64,000 nucleotides of DNA from Ochotona curzoniae (GCF_017591425.1 NW_024465885.1:36898501-36962500); one strand, 5' to 3'; positions 10,371-22,900 are shown, numbered from the stretch's first letter. The notes: a model not told the origin generated them from the sequence alone. A program made the numbers and translations.

Positions 10371-12350
10371 CTTGCCTGCAGGAATCTTAAGTTGTTTCTT
10401 TCACACACTTAGAAAATTCCATCTTGGAATTCAATTGCTATATTGTAAAAAGTCCAAACATATTGAATGGTCATAGCCAAGAACACAGGTATTCTGACAA
10501 ATGATCTCAGTTGAATTCTCAGTCAACAGCCAGCACCAATCACCTACGATGTGAATGAGCCATCTTTATTTAGTGTTTCGGCTCAAATGAGCTTCCAAAT
10601 GACTGAAATTCAAGCCAACATAAGAACAGAGCTATTCGACTCACAGAATGACAAGAGATAATAGCCAGTTATAATGTTTCCAGCCACACCAATTTGGGGA
10701 AGATTTGGGGATGATCTATTGCTATAGATAACAAAAACAGTGGAAAAGAGGATTTTTAAGATGCATTATTGGCACTAGGCATATAGTCTCTCTGCCGTGT
10801 GTTCTTAAGAGATTATACAAAAATCATTTGCTCAGTTATTTCTGCCTGCCAGCCTGGTGTTGAGCTGGAAAAATGAGATGCATAGATTATTCATAAAATA
10901 CCAAATAATGTCTGAGTAATTAGTACAGATATTATATTTCTATGATTCATGCAAAGAATTCTAGATTTTTGCTATAACAAAAATGATAACCCAAAAAAAG
11001 CCCTGAAAACCAAATTTAAAAATAAAATAAAACTTGGGTAAAAAGTTTCCAGTGACCCATAAATTGTGTAACAACTAAAAATAGTCAAAGGCCCATGGTT
11101 GGCTTGTTGTTCACCTCCAAAGTGCACTACACATTTAGTGTGTAGAAAGCAATGGACCCCCTAATGATGCACAATTCTGAATCCCAGTCTTCAACATCAA
11201 CATCCCTGCCAGTGTTATAGGATGTTTACAAAAGGGGAGGAGGACTCTTCAGCATTTGCTTCTATTGAGAAAGGTTTCCTTAAACAGCTATTTTATTCTG
11301 ATTTTGGTAATCATCCTACACAGTAGGATTCTTGTCTTTCTGTCCAATCCTTTTGGCCTGTTGGAAAGGATCACAGCTGTTCTGAGTCAGTTCCTTCTAA
11401 CAGCTGTGTTCAATACTGCCCAGATTGGATCGATGGAGTTATTTTCTCCATGCAATTCAGAACTAGGACTTATTTGCATGCTGGAATGTTCCACCCACAT
11501 GTTTAAAGTACTCAATATTAGTCACAGTAGAGTCAGATAAGCACATGTCTGCTTCCAAGTAGGAATTGTGAGTGAATGGCTGTTACAACATATTTGCCTA
11601 ACATTGATAAACCAGTTGGTGATTATCAGGAAAACATATAGCTTTTTCATGAGTAGAATTAGTTTTATTCCATTAGTTCTACTCCATTAGTTCTGTATTA
11701 TGTAAACTAGAGCTACCACCCTGTGCTCCCTGAGCCAAACTCCAACATCCACAGCAATCAGCTAGAAACCTGAAAAACATCAATGCTACTTCATGAGCTC
11801 ATTCCCAAAAAAGTGAACCAGATCTCTGCTTCAGTCAACTCAGGAAAGCACCTTCAGTAGCTGGATCATAGGTCATCCAGCCACACGCCAAACCTATGCT
11901 TCAAATATTAGAAGCACCTCAGTTCAGAACACAAGCTTTATCTAGAGCTGTAGATCCAGATTGAGAACAAATCTAGTGAGAACAAATCAACGTTATGTAG
12001 CTTTGTTCATTCCTTTGCCAAAAAAATAGATATTCAATTTCCCATGCTCAAAAACCACATACAAACATGTTTATATGCATGTTATTTGCATGATCCCAAT
12101 GAAAATTATTTAGAAATATACAAGACAATTTGAAATATAAATAGTAAAATAACCACATGTTCTTAGTAAATCACACTATATTATGCCTTAGTTGGCCAAT
12201 GCATTTATAGCTATCACCCAAGATAGTGTTTCAAGCAAGGAATTAACATTTATGGTAATAAGATAACTTATGTTTATCTCTTTCTCAATTGGGATTGCAT
12301 TTGATTGAGTGGCTTGGTTACATTATACTAGCTTTTTTTTTTCTCCCATA
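10371..12350. other. AT-rich intergenic DNA, nothing recognised
   Basis: This is the longest repeat-poor stretch in the left half. I saw no splice-framed exon, RNA gene or clear transposon, so any ancient repeat here is beyond visual detection. Confidence 0.45.
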
Positions 12351-12354
12351 ATGT

Positions 12355-12678
12355 TCTTTTATTTACTTTCATCTACTTGAAAGAAAGCATGACAAAGAAA
12401 AACAGAAAGAATAATCTTCCATTCACTGGTTCATTCCCCAAATACCCATAACACCCATGGCCTGAGTTAAGACAAAGGTAAGAGCCAGTTATCCCACATG
12501 AGTGGCAGAGTCTCAAGCACTTGAGCCATCAATTGCTTCCTCCCATGATGAATGAACAAGAAGTTGAATAGGAAGCAGAGGTGGAAGGATTAAAACCAGA
12601 CAGTCCAATATGAGATGTGGGCATGGGCATCCCAAACTTCAGCAAAACTTGCCAAGCCACACACCCAGCCCAATATAC
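12355..12678 (-). mobile_element. tRNA-SINE, diverged, near full length
   Basis: 'TTCACTGGTTCATTCCCCAAAT' type tail region, 'CCACATGAGTGGCAGAG', 'GGATTAAAACCAGACAGTCC' (decayed B-box, reverse strand) and a C-rich head 'GCCAAGCCACACACCCAGCC' at the right. Confidence 0.65.
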
Positions 12679-13074
12679 TAGCTTTTAAAAAATAAACTAG
12701 TAAGGAGAATATTTCTGGGATAGTTGAAATTATGGAGGTATAGTGATTAATCTCAATCTCCCTATTTACCTTTCCAAATACCTGCCCCACTGTGTCCCTG
12801 AAGACAGCCTTTACTGGACCCTTCCACTCTCTTTCTTAGGTGGAGGAGAAAGCATTCCCGTGTTCATTTTCCACAAAACCCACATCCACCCCTTGCACCT
12901 CCCTACTCTTATAGCTGTAGTTCTGGCAGTGACTTCCCTTTCAATCCAAAAGTTACATGAGATAGCCTTCTGTCATGATTCAAGTTATTTCTGACTTCAG
13001 TGACCACATGTCCCTCCCTTATGCTTGCAAATTTGCCACAGTTTCTAGTCCCTGAGAATTGCATCATTTCTTGC

Positions 13075-13470
13075 ATGGCTACTTTTATGTGTCAACTTGA
13101 CAAAGTCACAAAGTGCCCAGATATTTGTTGAAACCTAATTCTGAGTGCCCCTGGGTGGTAGTGGAAGTTAAAGTAGTAGATTGAGTAAGACATATTCTCT
13201 TCTCTAATGGTGTTATATCCCATCTAATCAATACCAGTCCTAAATATGGCAAAAGACTGGCCCTCCACAAGCAAGATAGATTCTGCCTGGTGAAAACAAA
13301 AGAGAAACTCTTCCTGGTTCTTTCAGAACTTACCCTCCATTAGACTGGAAATGGGCATTGGCTCTGTGTATTTGGGACTTGCCAGTTGTCATAATTTCGT
13401 AGGAAATTTCCTTATAATCAATTTCTAAGTCCTCTGCTGGTTCTATTTTTCTACAGAACTCTGAATAAGA
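13075..13470 (-). mobile_element. ERVL LTR (MLT2-like)
   Basis: The + strand carries 'TTTTATGTGTCAACTTGACA', 'GTGCCCAGATATTTG', 'AAAAGACTGGCCCTCC', 'GACTTGCCAG' and ends 'TACAGAACTCTGAATAAG'. That is the complement of the MLT2 LTR layout of class III endogenous retroviruses. Only the LTR is seen, with no internal genes. Confidence 0.6.
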
Positions 13471-13549
13471 GTCTTCTTATCTTTGCTCATCTGTAAATAG
13501 CTTATTTGCTTATCTGTAAATAGATTCTTCATGATATTATTTTTTATGA

Positions 13550-13850
13550 CTCATTTATTTACTGGAAAGGTGGGGTTAGAGAGAACAGACACAGACAGGA
13601 CTTCCATCCTGGTTCAGTCCCCAAATGGCTGCACCAGCTGGTGCTGGACCATTCCAAAGCCAGACAATCTTCTTCTAGGTCTTCCACGTGGATGCTGGCG
13701 CCCAAGGACTTGGCCATTTTCCACTGCTTTCCCAGTAATACTAGCAGAGAGTTATATTGAAGTAGAGCAGCCAAGACTTGAACCAGCATTCATTCAAGAT
13801 GCCCACAACACAGGCAACAGCTTTACCAGCTATGCCACAGTGTCAGAACC
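13550..13850 (-). mobile_element. CSINE-like SINE
   Basis: Full set of landmarks on the minus strand: 'TCATTTATTTACTGGAAAGG', 'GGTTCAGTCCCCAAATGGCT', 'CTTCCACGTGGATGC', 'CCACTGCTTTCCCAG', 'GACTTGAACCAGCA' (B-box region) and 'GCCACAGTGTC' at the head. Confidence 0.8.
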
Positions 13851-14574
13851 TGAAATTACCTTTTAAAAGCCTTTGGTCTGCCACCTGTGTCTTCGAGGAT
13901 CTCATATTGCACATAAAATGCTTGTTTTCTCATTTATATCTACTTTACCTTGTCCAGAGGTAGGCAATTTAGGCTCAGTGTGAAAGTCCACAATATTGCT
14001 CTTTCTGTGACTTCCATCACCATGTTCCAAAATACTCTGTTTCAGATAAAGAAAAAGGAAAAAAAAATAAAATGCTTTCTTCTAATAAGTTTTACTTCAC
14101 AAAGGTAATTTTCACATCCCTCTATGCTCTAGCTCTTTTCTTACTGAGCAGAAGCAAGCTCGTGGTCATTTCCACCTGCAGTAGTAGTAGATACCAAGTA
14201 CTTTGTACTCCTCTCATAGTGCTAGCGAGATTCAGGCCATGAGACAACTAGCAAGCCGAACAGCTAACACTCACCAACAACTTGTCTCATGTCTACTTTC
14301 CTTACATGTCATGACTGCTCTAATATCTTTTATATACATTCTCCCACAAAACAAAAGTGAAGAATTTTTCTTTCTGACCAACCTACAGGACTATTTTCCT
14401 TTCTGTCATGATTGTGTTCTGATTCTGCATCACAAAAGCCAAAAGGCATCTATCCCACAACAGGTGCAAAAAGAAGCATAATGGATGGAGGAAACAGAAC
14501 CCTCTTGGCAGACAGAGGAAAATGGAAATCTGAGAACATTCATGCATTAACAATCCCGTTTGGGGTTCTTTGAT

Positions 14575-14705
14575 GCATTTGAAATACAGAAAGGCAGAGA
14601 GAGAAACCTTTCATCTGCTGGGTCACTCCCTGAATGCTCTAATGGCCAGAGCTGGACTAGGTAGAAGCCAGAAAGTAGTTCTTTGACTCAGATCTGACTG
14701 ATATG
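14575..14705 (-). mobile_element. SINE 3' fragment
   Basis: 'AAATACAGAAAGGCAGAGAGAG', 'CATCTGCTGGGTCACTCCC', 'GGCCAGAGCTGGACTAGGTAG', then similarity fades. Confidence 0.65.
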
Positions 14706-16764
14706 CACAATAGCCTTCTCCGGCACTGTCACATAACAGAAATAGGGAGCTTCTGAAAGAGCAGGATAGCCTCACTGGCTCTGCAGCCTCAAACTGACCA
14801 CATCTACTGGGTTTGCCCAAGACTAGCACTCAAAATCCACCTTCCAGGAGCCCCTCTTTCCTGGGAAAGCTGAAACAGAGCCAGAGTTGCCTTAGTTAGG
14901 ACGGATGGAATTGATGCTAGAACAGAAGCAAAAAGCAGAGAGCTCAAGAACAAAACAAAACAAACAAACAAAAAAAACCAGACACTGATTCCAAATGTGC
15001 ACCTGTGCCTCTGCACTGAGAGTCAGATCCAGGCCGCATCGCTTTTAGATACCGGCTCTCCTCTGACAGGAATATGAGGATAGTCACCTCATGTCTCTTT
15101 TGTAAAGTTAATAGGAAACCATTATAAGTTCCTGGAAAACTGTCTGGTATAAAATACTTGCCCATTAAATGGTGGATGCTATTGCTATATTCAGTAACCA
15201 CACAAGCTGCTATGTCTAGACAGGTGGTTTTATTTTTAATTTTTAAGGGAGGTATATCTATGACCATGAGTATTTCAGTTTTTAAAAAAATCAATTAAGG
15301 TGATTTTTTTTTCTCAAAAATCCATGTTGACTCATGCCCAGTCATTGTAAGAGCATGTGTCTTCAAAATCCTATTGAGTAAAACTCAAATTATTTTTCCT
15401 AAAGAAGATATTTAAGTTAGAATATAATTGTCTGCTTACTACTCAAAAGTATTATCCTTTCAGTGGAATTTTGGAAAGAAAGAGTATTGTAGAAATAGAA
15501 TTATTTTCAATCTCCCATTGCCTCTGTTAAACCACAGAATCTTAAATTAACCTAGGTTTTATCGAACAAAGATATGGTTAACAGCAAATGCATTGTAAAA
15601 TACTAGCTGCAAAAGAACCAATATATAATTTTACTCTTTAGGTTTATAAGCTAGCACAGGCTTCCCAGAACAAAATCCATTAAATTCCATATTTTTAATG
15701 TTTGGATTGATATTGATATTGTTCATGAGTACTTACGTGTAATATTTAGTTCTCCATTTGCTAAAGGGCAAACAATTTCCTATACTTGAGTTTCCAACAA
15801 CACAAAGACAATCAGTGCAATCAGTAGGTTTCGACATTTCACCTCTATCTTCTATCACGGAAATACAGATATCTTCTCCAAATACACAGAGCAGCTCATT
15901 GGAGTTATTTTACCTACCCAGGAAGTCTCTTTCTTTACTGAGTACTACCCTGAATAAGAATTTTCAAATATTACCAAAAATTGTGTAACTAAAGTAAGTT
16001 TTCTACCGTATTTTTGAGAAATAATTTGTATTCAAGTCAATAAACTTTCAGTTTATAGCATGAGACAATTCGGGCTAAGCAGCTAAAGAATTCTGAGAAG
16101 GAAACTCAAAATTGCTCAGAGAAAATGTGAAATCCCATGTATTACCAAAAGCAAGGGCCTGTCTTGATAAAATTTTCTGAACACGCTGTAAGTGGATAAA
16201 TCATTTGTTGAAAAAAAAACTCCCCACCCACACTGTTCTCTGAAGCATGTCTCAAAGTCCCAATCAACCCTTCCATTCCTTAGCAAAGAATACACATTGG
16301 TTTCTTTTTCTCAACATGTGTTATCTTTCAAGTATATAACACTCAATCTTGGACATTACAGGAAACATGATTTAGATTCTTCTCATTACTGCAATATAGC
16401 AGAAGGAAAAAATCCCCTCAACACAGTTATGTTCTTGCTTAAATGTCAGCCTGTGAGTAGATTCTGTCAGTATTTTGATGGACTGCCATTTCTATTCATA
16501 TTTCTTTCTATTTCACATCGCATCTTATTTGTTTCAGCTCCTAGATTGCTGATGACTCTAAGATATGTATGTAAGATGAAAACAGATATTACATCAGTGG
16601 CTACTCTAAACAAATGTGTAGCTACTAAATGTATCACCAGCTTTAAACTGCTTAGTATATTTCAAATGGGGTAGAAAAGGCCCTGAATAAAATCCATTCT
16701 CTAACGGTATAAAATGATATTAGCTGTATCAGATAAACGTATTTTTACTAAACAAGTTTGTTGT
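14706..16764. other. AT-rich intergenic DNA
   Basis: It contains a short (CAAA)n-like stretch near 14955-14977. An open frame of about 160 codons at 16192-16674 begins with GTG, not ATG, in AT-rich DNA without any recognisable translation, so I do not call it a gene. Confidence 0.5.
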
Positions 16765-17075
16765 AGGGGTGGGCATTTGGTGGGGCAGTTATGACACTAC
16801 TTGGAACACGAGCATTCCTTATCAGGAAACCTACATTTCAAGTCCTAATTCCACTCAAATTCTCATCTCCTGCTGATGCACACACCTGCAAAGTGGCTGG
16901 TGACTTGAACACCAGAATCCCTGTCACTCACACGAAATAGCCAGCTGGAGTTCTGGTCTCCTGGTCTCCCAATTTGGGGCTAGCAGTTACAGGCATTTGA
17001 TGAGTGAATCAGTGAATGGTAGATATGATTGTCTATGTCTTTCTGCCTTTCAAATAATAAAAACACATTTCTTCT
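16765..17075 (+). mobile_element. tRNA-SINE, old
   Basis: 'GGGGTGGGCATTTGGTGGGG' head, 'TTTCAAGTCCTAATTCCACT' (B-box type), 'GCTGATGCACACACCTGC', 'GATGAGTGAATCAGTGAATGG', and tail 'TCTGCCTTTCAAATAATAAA'. This head type differs from the common SINE of the window. Confidence 0.65.
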
Positions 17076-18133
17076 TTAAATTTCTGTCAATATTACAAGT
17101 AAATGGTTTTTTAAATGGTTATAAGAACAGTGGATATAGCTGCATAACACTGGGAGCTAAAAAATAGTTACTTAAAGCACTCTTAAACCATGTGACATAT
17201 CCACTTTAAACTTCCATTACTAAATGAAATGGGGCAACTGAAAACAAACACTGAAAGAATTCAACCTAAAACTGTATAGTGAACTTTGATACCAAAAATT
17301 CAATAAAATGAGTATGATGTGCTCTAATTATTTCCTAGTGCTTTGAAGAGTCCAGCCTTTCACTGATGTCCAACAATTCCTATCACAAGATAGAATCTAT
17401 GGATGAGGATCGGGGAAAGTGCGGATCGGGGAAGGTTTCGGAAGGGTCCTGTGTAGGTACTTATTTTTGTTTTCATATTATTCAATATTTTCTAAATTAC
17501 TGCCTGCTTGCAAAAATAAACTGAAATTCTATCAAAGACTTTGTATCCTTTTGCTTCCAGTCCATGAAATCTAGCCTTAGAGTCTTAGAAGTAAGTGATG
17601 CAGTCTGAAATTAATGAAAGAAAGAAACCCAAGTCTACTTTCTTCAACCAACTTTTATATGTGTGTGCATTATTCCTATGAAAAGCATGGAATATTTTTA
17701 AATAGGAAATTTCTCAAAACCACGAAAACATACCTTGCTCTATAGTTTTCCTCATTCATCAATTTTCATCAAACTATTTTATATTTTAGAGAAACTTGAA
17801 ACTGGCTAATTGTAGTGACAACGTTTCAAGGTGTTTGGTTTTTGCCCACAATCAATTTAAAGCCCAAAAACTCACAGGAACAAATATTAACTATAAATTA
17901 AAAGTAAAGAACAATGAGGGTGAGATTTAGTTCATCAGAATACAAATTGTTTGTTCTGTCATTTTACCAATTTACTATCATCAGTGTGCCCCTGGGGTAT
18001 TTTTCCCAATTTTTGCAATCAAAATTTTCTAATATAATGAAATAAAATATTTAAATTAAACAATGTTTTTAAAATTTCCATACTACTGGAGTTTCTTTAG
18101 CTAAGAACTGAACAGGGTTTTATAATTTCTTGT
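17076..18133. other. AT-rich intergenic DNA
   Basis: Only a short direct repeat of GGATCGGGGAA (about 17408 and 17422) stands out. No gene is visible. Confidence 0.5.
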
Positions 18134-18495
18134 AAAAGTTGTGCCTAGGGGCCCGGCGCGGTGGCGCAAGTGGTTAAGGTCCTCGCCTTGCACGCCTGGG
18201 ATCCCATGTGGGCACCGGTTCTAATCCCGGCATCCCCGCTTCCCTTCCAGCTCCCTGCCTGTGGCCCAGGAAAGCAGTAGAGGACGGCCCAAAGCTTTGG
18301 GACCCTGCACCCGCGTGGGAGACCCGGAAGAGGCTCCTGGCTTCGGATTGGCATAGTATCGGCCGTTGCGCTCACTTGGGGAGTGAATCATCAGACGGAA
18401 GATCTTCCTCTCTGTCTCTCCTCTCTGTATATCTGCCTTTCCAATGAAAAAATAATAAAAAATAAAAATCTTTAAAAAAAAAAAGTTGTGCCTAG
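18134..18495 (+). mobile_element. Young full-length CSINE with perfect 15-bp TSD
   Basis: The element (about 18149-18480) has an intact RNA polymerase III promoter: A box around GTGGCGCAAGTGG (18161-18173) and B box GGTTCTAATCC (18218-18228). It shows high CpG retention (GGCGCGG, CACCCGCG, CGGCCGTTGCG), a full body and an A-rich tail. Flanks AAAAGTTGTGCCTAG at 18134-18148 and 18481-18495 are identical. Lack of decay in CpGs and duplication marks it as one of the youngest insertions here. Confidence 0.93.
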
Positions 18496-18540
18496 TTGTG
18501 CCTAGGCAGGTGAGTACATAAGCTAAAATGTTTTCATCAT

Positions 18541-18857
18541 TTTTAAAGATTTATTTAATTCTAATTGGAAAGTCACATCTACAGAGAGAAGGACAAAGAG
18601 GAAGTTCCTCTGTCTACTGGTTCACTCCTCAAGTGGCCCCAACAACCAGAGCTGAGCCGATCTGAAGCCAGGAGTCCGAAGCCTCTTCTGGGTCTCCCAC
18701 ATGGGTGCAGGGTTCCAAGTTCTGGGGCTGTCCTCCACCACTTTCCCAGACCACAGGCAGGGAGCTAGATAGGAAGTGAGGCAGCTGGGACTCAAACCGG
18801 TATCCTGGTGCATGCACAGCAAGGGCTTTAGCCACTAGGCTATCATGCCAGGCCTTT
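18541..18857 (-). mobile_element. CSINE-like SINE, full length, inverted to its neighbour
   Basis: Tail complement 'TTTAAAGATTTATTTAATTC' on the left, 'GGTTCACTCCTCAAGTGGCC', 'GGGTCTCCCACATGGGTGC', 'CTTTCCCAGACCACAGGCAG', 'GGGACTCAAACCGGTATCC' (B-box complement) and head 'GCTATCATGCCAGGCC'. It lies only about 45 bp from the preceding SINE in opposite orientation, so the pair can form a long hairpin. Confidence 0.9.
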
Positions 18858-19619
18858 TTATGACTTTTAAATGATTAATTGCTTAACTGGCATTTTTTTT
18901 TCATACTACTTTCCCCTAAATGCAAACGAAATAGCCTCCTTGACTCTCAGTTTGTTGCATAACTTGTAAACATTCAGAGTGACAATGAGTAGAAATTTTC
19001 CCACTCTCTGGCTCCATCATCCCCTCCTTGTTCTGTCCCTAATACTGTTCTCACCTAGGGAATCTATTTGACTAGTGATGTGATGAGTGAGCTCTCATGG
19101 ACATTGTAGGAACACTGAATATGATTGCATAAAAACAGTAGCTATGACCACATTACATCAAACCCAAGCTAATTGCTGCCCTTTCTCACTGCTGGAAATA
19201 ATAGCAGGATCCACTGCAAACACCCACTTTGTTTAATTCTCTACAAGTTAACCAGGCAACCCTTAGCATAAAAAAAAAATTCAAAAGATTGACTCATCCA
19301 GAGAATAAAAGCAAAAAGTATCTAGAACTCAAAACTGCAGTTGTTAATGGTTCATGGAAAAAGCAGACCACAAAGTCATAAGCCTGTGGTCAGTTAAGGC
19401 TGATCAGTACGGCAGGGACTGAAAAACAGAATAGATGGAACATGGGGTGTTACAGGCAAAGGACCAATGCCTCTAGGGACAATATTATTTAGGGGGAGAA
19501 TAAAAAGAATAAGTTGGAGTTTTCTGTTGCCCAATAACAAAAGCAAGAAGCAGAATTAAGGGCTCATATGGTGGGTAGAACAACAGCCTCAAATCATGAC
19601 CATATTCATCTTTGGAATA
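18858..19619. other. Intergenic DNA, nothing recognised
   Basis: No gene or named repeat is visible. The right edge abuts the unnamed retroposon, whose true 5' end could lie inside this stretch. Confidence 0.4.
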
Positions 19620-20375
19620 TGTCAATGTTCTAGGCCAAGCGTGTGCTAGGTAGAATATGGCTGTACTGCAACACCCATCTAGTGGAAGACAGGGCTGGAA
19701 ACAGAACCAACCCAGCAATTACAACCACCAGCTGATTGGGGGCGATGGACTGTTCCAGGCCCTGTATTTGCCAAATACACACAAGATCTGGTCTGGGATC
19801 ATCTCAGACAAAGTTTCTTTAGAGATCTCTCCAACCAAACTGCCAGACTCAGAACCCTAACCATGAAGAGAAGTGCAGGCTCCATGGCCTGCCATGGAGT
19901 ACAAGTGCCAGAGCTGAGCCTCCTCAGAGACTCAGATGGAGCAATGGAGAGCATAACCAGGTGTACATTGAGGATATGGCAGTCTGTCAGAACCTGCAGA
20001 GGATACCTGGCACCACAACAGAGGACACAACAAATCAATTAACCATCCCAGCCATATGTTGGCAGTGAAAAACTGGGCAAACGGAGACTCTAAGGTGGAC
20101 GATGTCAATTAGTGCATTCTGCAGCGACCTCATCATGCTTGGAATGGAGAGATTGACAGCAATTCATAACTGTTGAACTATCAAAACCACTTGAGCAAGA
20201 CCCTGGGATGGGTGAAAGATTGGTTGGGGCTTCTCCATTTATCTCCCCCCTTTACCCCAGATACAGGAAAAAAAAATGTGGAAATAATAGTCTTACCCAC
20301 TTTCCTGTAAACTTCAACCTTTGTGCCCTAATTAACTATGTAAATATTGCCAAAAATAAAGAAAAAATGGGGAGA
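19620..20375 (+). mobile_element. Unnamed poly(A) retroposon, copy 3
   Basis: This is the best preserved + strand copy. Landmarks: 'GGCGATGGACTGTTCCAGG', 'ATCTGGTCTGGGATC', 'GCCAGACTCAGAACCCTAACC', 'CATATGTTGGCAGTGAAAAAC', 'GGAGACTCTAAGG', 'CCTCATCATGC', 'GGGGCTTCTCC', 'CTATGTAAATATTGCCAAAA' and the terminal AATAAA. A 67-codon frame (19657-19860) shares the segment GDGL(F/C)Q(A/V)LYL with the frame in the copy at 6.6-7.6 kb. The family has a 3' polyadenylation signal and A tail, so it spreads as a retroposon. Origin unknown. Confidence 0.55.
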
Positions 20376-20521
20376 AAAGAATGACAACATGGTTTCACCT
20401 TTCCAAAAATGTTTTTGAATAATACATACCAAGAAATGCCCATAAGTATATAGGTAAATGGGGATTTTTGCTCATTTGATCACATTCATAACCAACACTC
20501 ACATTAAGAATAAATCATTAT

Positions 20522-21672
20522 GGGACTCAGGGGAGAATCAAGATGGCGGAATAGGGTAAGGACATGATCAAATGGACAGAAAAATATTTAATCAGGATGA
20601 AGAGGAAGGACATATTTCAGGAAATAGGGAAGGACAGAACAACAGCAGAGGGGTACCTGGAGACTGACAGACACAGGAAAGCAGCAGACACAACGGTGTG
20701 GTATTGCAGTGACTCATACTCCAGCAGCATTCAGTTAACAGCGATCTGAACTCCAGCAGAGCCAAAACTCCACCAGAAACCAGGTGGGAAGGGACTTTCA
20801 CTGGGAGCTTGGGAGGTGAACCCAGACAAAGAACCATCTGTCCTGCTGGTCCGTTTGATTTGACCAAGAACAGAGACCAAGCAGCAGATCCCAGACAGGC
20901 AGTGCAAGAACAGGGTGGATGTCATAGCCCCCTAGAGCCAAATAGGGTGCCATTTTGCGTAAGGAGGAAAGGGCAAGGGAAAGGACTGAGCATATGCTGA
21001 GAATGGACTCATTTCTGACTCAGTGAACTGCAGCAATGTGGCATTCTACAGGTTCCACCTGGGGCAGGTCTGGGTAGCCCCACGACCTGATGGCCAGCAG
21101 ATCAAGAACTGTAGTAGTGGTATGTCAGGTGCCATTTAGTACACTTTGGCAATAGCTTTGGGACTGCAGGAGACAACAGTGACCTGCGCATGCGCTGAGC
21201 CTGCAAGAATTTGCTGAGTTCCGTGGATTGCACTGGTCCTGCAGGAAAAATAATACCAACTCTGGCATCGTACGGGTCAAAATAGGTCCATGTGGCACCC
21301 AGACCTAACATTCAGCAGGTTTCGATAAGATCAGCGCCACCAACAACCTAACTAAGTAGGACATCTGGTGTCTCTCTAATCCTGGGACCTGCTCCAACCG
21401 GAAGTGGGAGAAAGGTTGCAGAGACAATAGTGCAGCCTCAGCATAGTATCACAGGAGGTGGAGAGTGGTGAGCCAAGAGCTGGGGCTGTGGAGACTATGG
21501 TGGAAATCTGGCATAAGAACCCAGACCTGGAATTCCCTGGAGGTTGTAGCACAAGTGGCTGCGAGCAAAAAGTTGTGTGCCAATTGCAATCAGTAAAATC
21601 GCATTGGAGACCCGTGGGTGACACAGCTTAGAAACCTGCCCCAAGAAAAAAACTCTGCTAACCAGAAGTGCA
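20522..21672 (+). promoter_or_regulatory. HAL1/L1-type 5'UTR with YY1-like site
   Basis: About 1.15 kb of moderately GC-rich leader. CAAGATGGCGG at 20539-20549, close to the 5' boundary, is the standard YY1-type element that positions transcription in L1. The full leader implies that this copy was not 5'-truncated on insertion. Confidence 0.6.
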
Positions 21673-22560
21673 ATGACCAAGAGCAAAAGAAAAGACAAAG
21701 GCACAATGAATATTACTGAAAACTCCCCGGAAAAGGAGCAAAACCCTATGCCAACTTCAGAGTTCACTGAGGAAGACATCAAGAAAATGGGGGGATACAG
21801 AGTCCATAAGACTCATTTTAAAGATTCTGATCAAAATGAGAAGCTCATGCAAGAGTTCAAAGAATTTAAGGAGGCAATAAAGCAAATCAAGGCTGATATA
21901 TCAGAAATTAAGAACACAGTAGAGCAAATGAAAAGTACAGTGGAGAGTCTTCAAAAGAGAATGAAGCAAGCAGAAGAAAGAATCTCAGAATTGGAAGATA
22001 GTTCCTGTCACCAGGGGGAAGCAAACAAAAAGCTGGAAGCAGAGCTGGATCAGGCCAAAAAATCGTATTCAAGAATTGAAAGACACTATGAAGAGGCCAA
22101 ATAGAAGAGTTATGGGAGTCCCAGAAGGCACAGAAAGAGAAGCTGAGTTTGCAAATGTATTTAATAAATTAATAAGGGAAAATTTCCCTAATCTGGAGAA
22201 AGAATTGGGAAACAAGATCCAGGAGGGGCACAGAAGTCCCAACAGGCTTGATCAAAAGTGATCTTCACCAAGACACATGATAATCAAGCTCTCTTGAATC
22301 GAACATAAGGAAAAGATCCTTAGATGTGCACGTGAAAAAAAATCAATTGACATATAAAGGAATGCCAATTAAACTCACAGGAGATCTCTCACAGGAAACT
22401 CTACAGGCAAGAAGAGAATGGAGTGACATATTCCAGATTCTAAAAGAAAAAATTGTCGGCCTAGGACAACATATACAGCAAAGCTTTCTTTTGTCTTTGA
22501 AAATGAAATAAAATTCTTCCACAGTAAAGAAAAGTTCAAAGAATTTGCCTTTTCCAAACC
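21673..22560 (+). pseudogene. HAL1 ORF1p-like pseudogene (frameshifted)
   Basis: The ORF1-type protein would be an RNA-binding chaperone with a coiled coil. An ATG-started frame of 143 codons (21673-22104) gives a charged N-terminus and a heptad-rich coiled coil (EFKEFKEAIKQIKADISEI onward). It then stops, and the rest continues in other frames: a GVPEGTE block (RRM-like LPEG motif) near 22110, 'PNLEKELGNKIQEGHRSPNR' near 22190, and LTGDLSQETLQARREW (C-terminal domain signature) near 22374-22421. At least two frameshifts and a stop near 22260 disable it. The N-terminus (MTKSKRKDK) is unlike ORF1 of the intact L1 at 36.8 kb, so the two belong to different lineages. Confidence 0.8.
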
Positions 22561-22719
22561 TGCCCTACAAATGATACTTCAAGATGTTCCCTTGACAGAG
22601 AAGAGGAATAGCACTTACCAAAATCAACGGCAAATGTGAAGAACATCCCAGTAAAATGACAAAAGAAGACTAAACCAATGAACAACCCATTCCTAAAATA
22701 ACAAGACCAAAGTACCACC

Positions 22720-22900
22720 CATACATATTAAGATCTGAATGTAAATGGCTTAAGTTTATTCAAACATCATAGATTAGATTTTAGATTGGATTTGATTTTA
22801 GACTGGGTTTTAAAACAAAACCTATTTGTTTATTGTCTGGAGGAGACACACTTCATCAACAAAAATCAGTGGAAACTATATCGCATGGGTTTTGTTGTTT
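22720..22900 (+). pseudogene. Vestige of L1 ORF2 endonuclease start in HAL1
   Basis: Two endonuclease signatures survive about 100 bp apart: LNVNGL (near 22738) and CLEETHF (near 22840). Everything after the first endonuclease motifs is missing, with no reverse transcriptase region before the 3'UTR begins. Confidence 0.6.

Noticed and set aside
16192..16674. 160-codon frame in AT-rich DNA
   Set aside because: It begins with GTG, not ATG. The translation is unlike any protein I know, and there is no promoter, splice or repeat support.
17400..17440. Direct repeat of GGATCGGGGAA
   Set aside because: Two copies only, short and without other structure; likely slippage.
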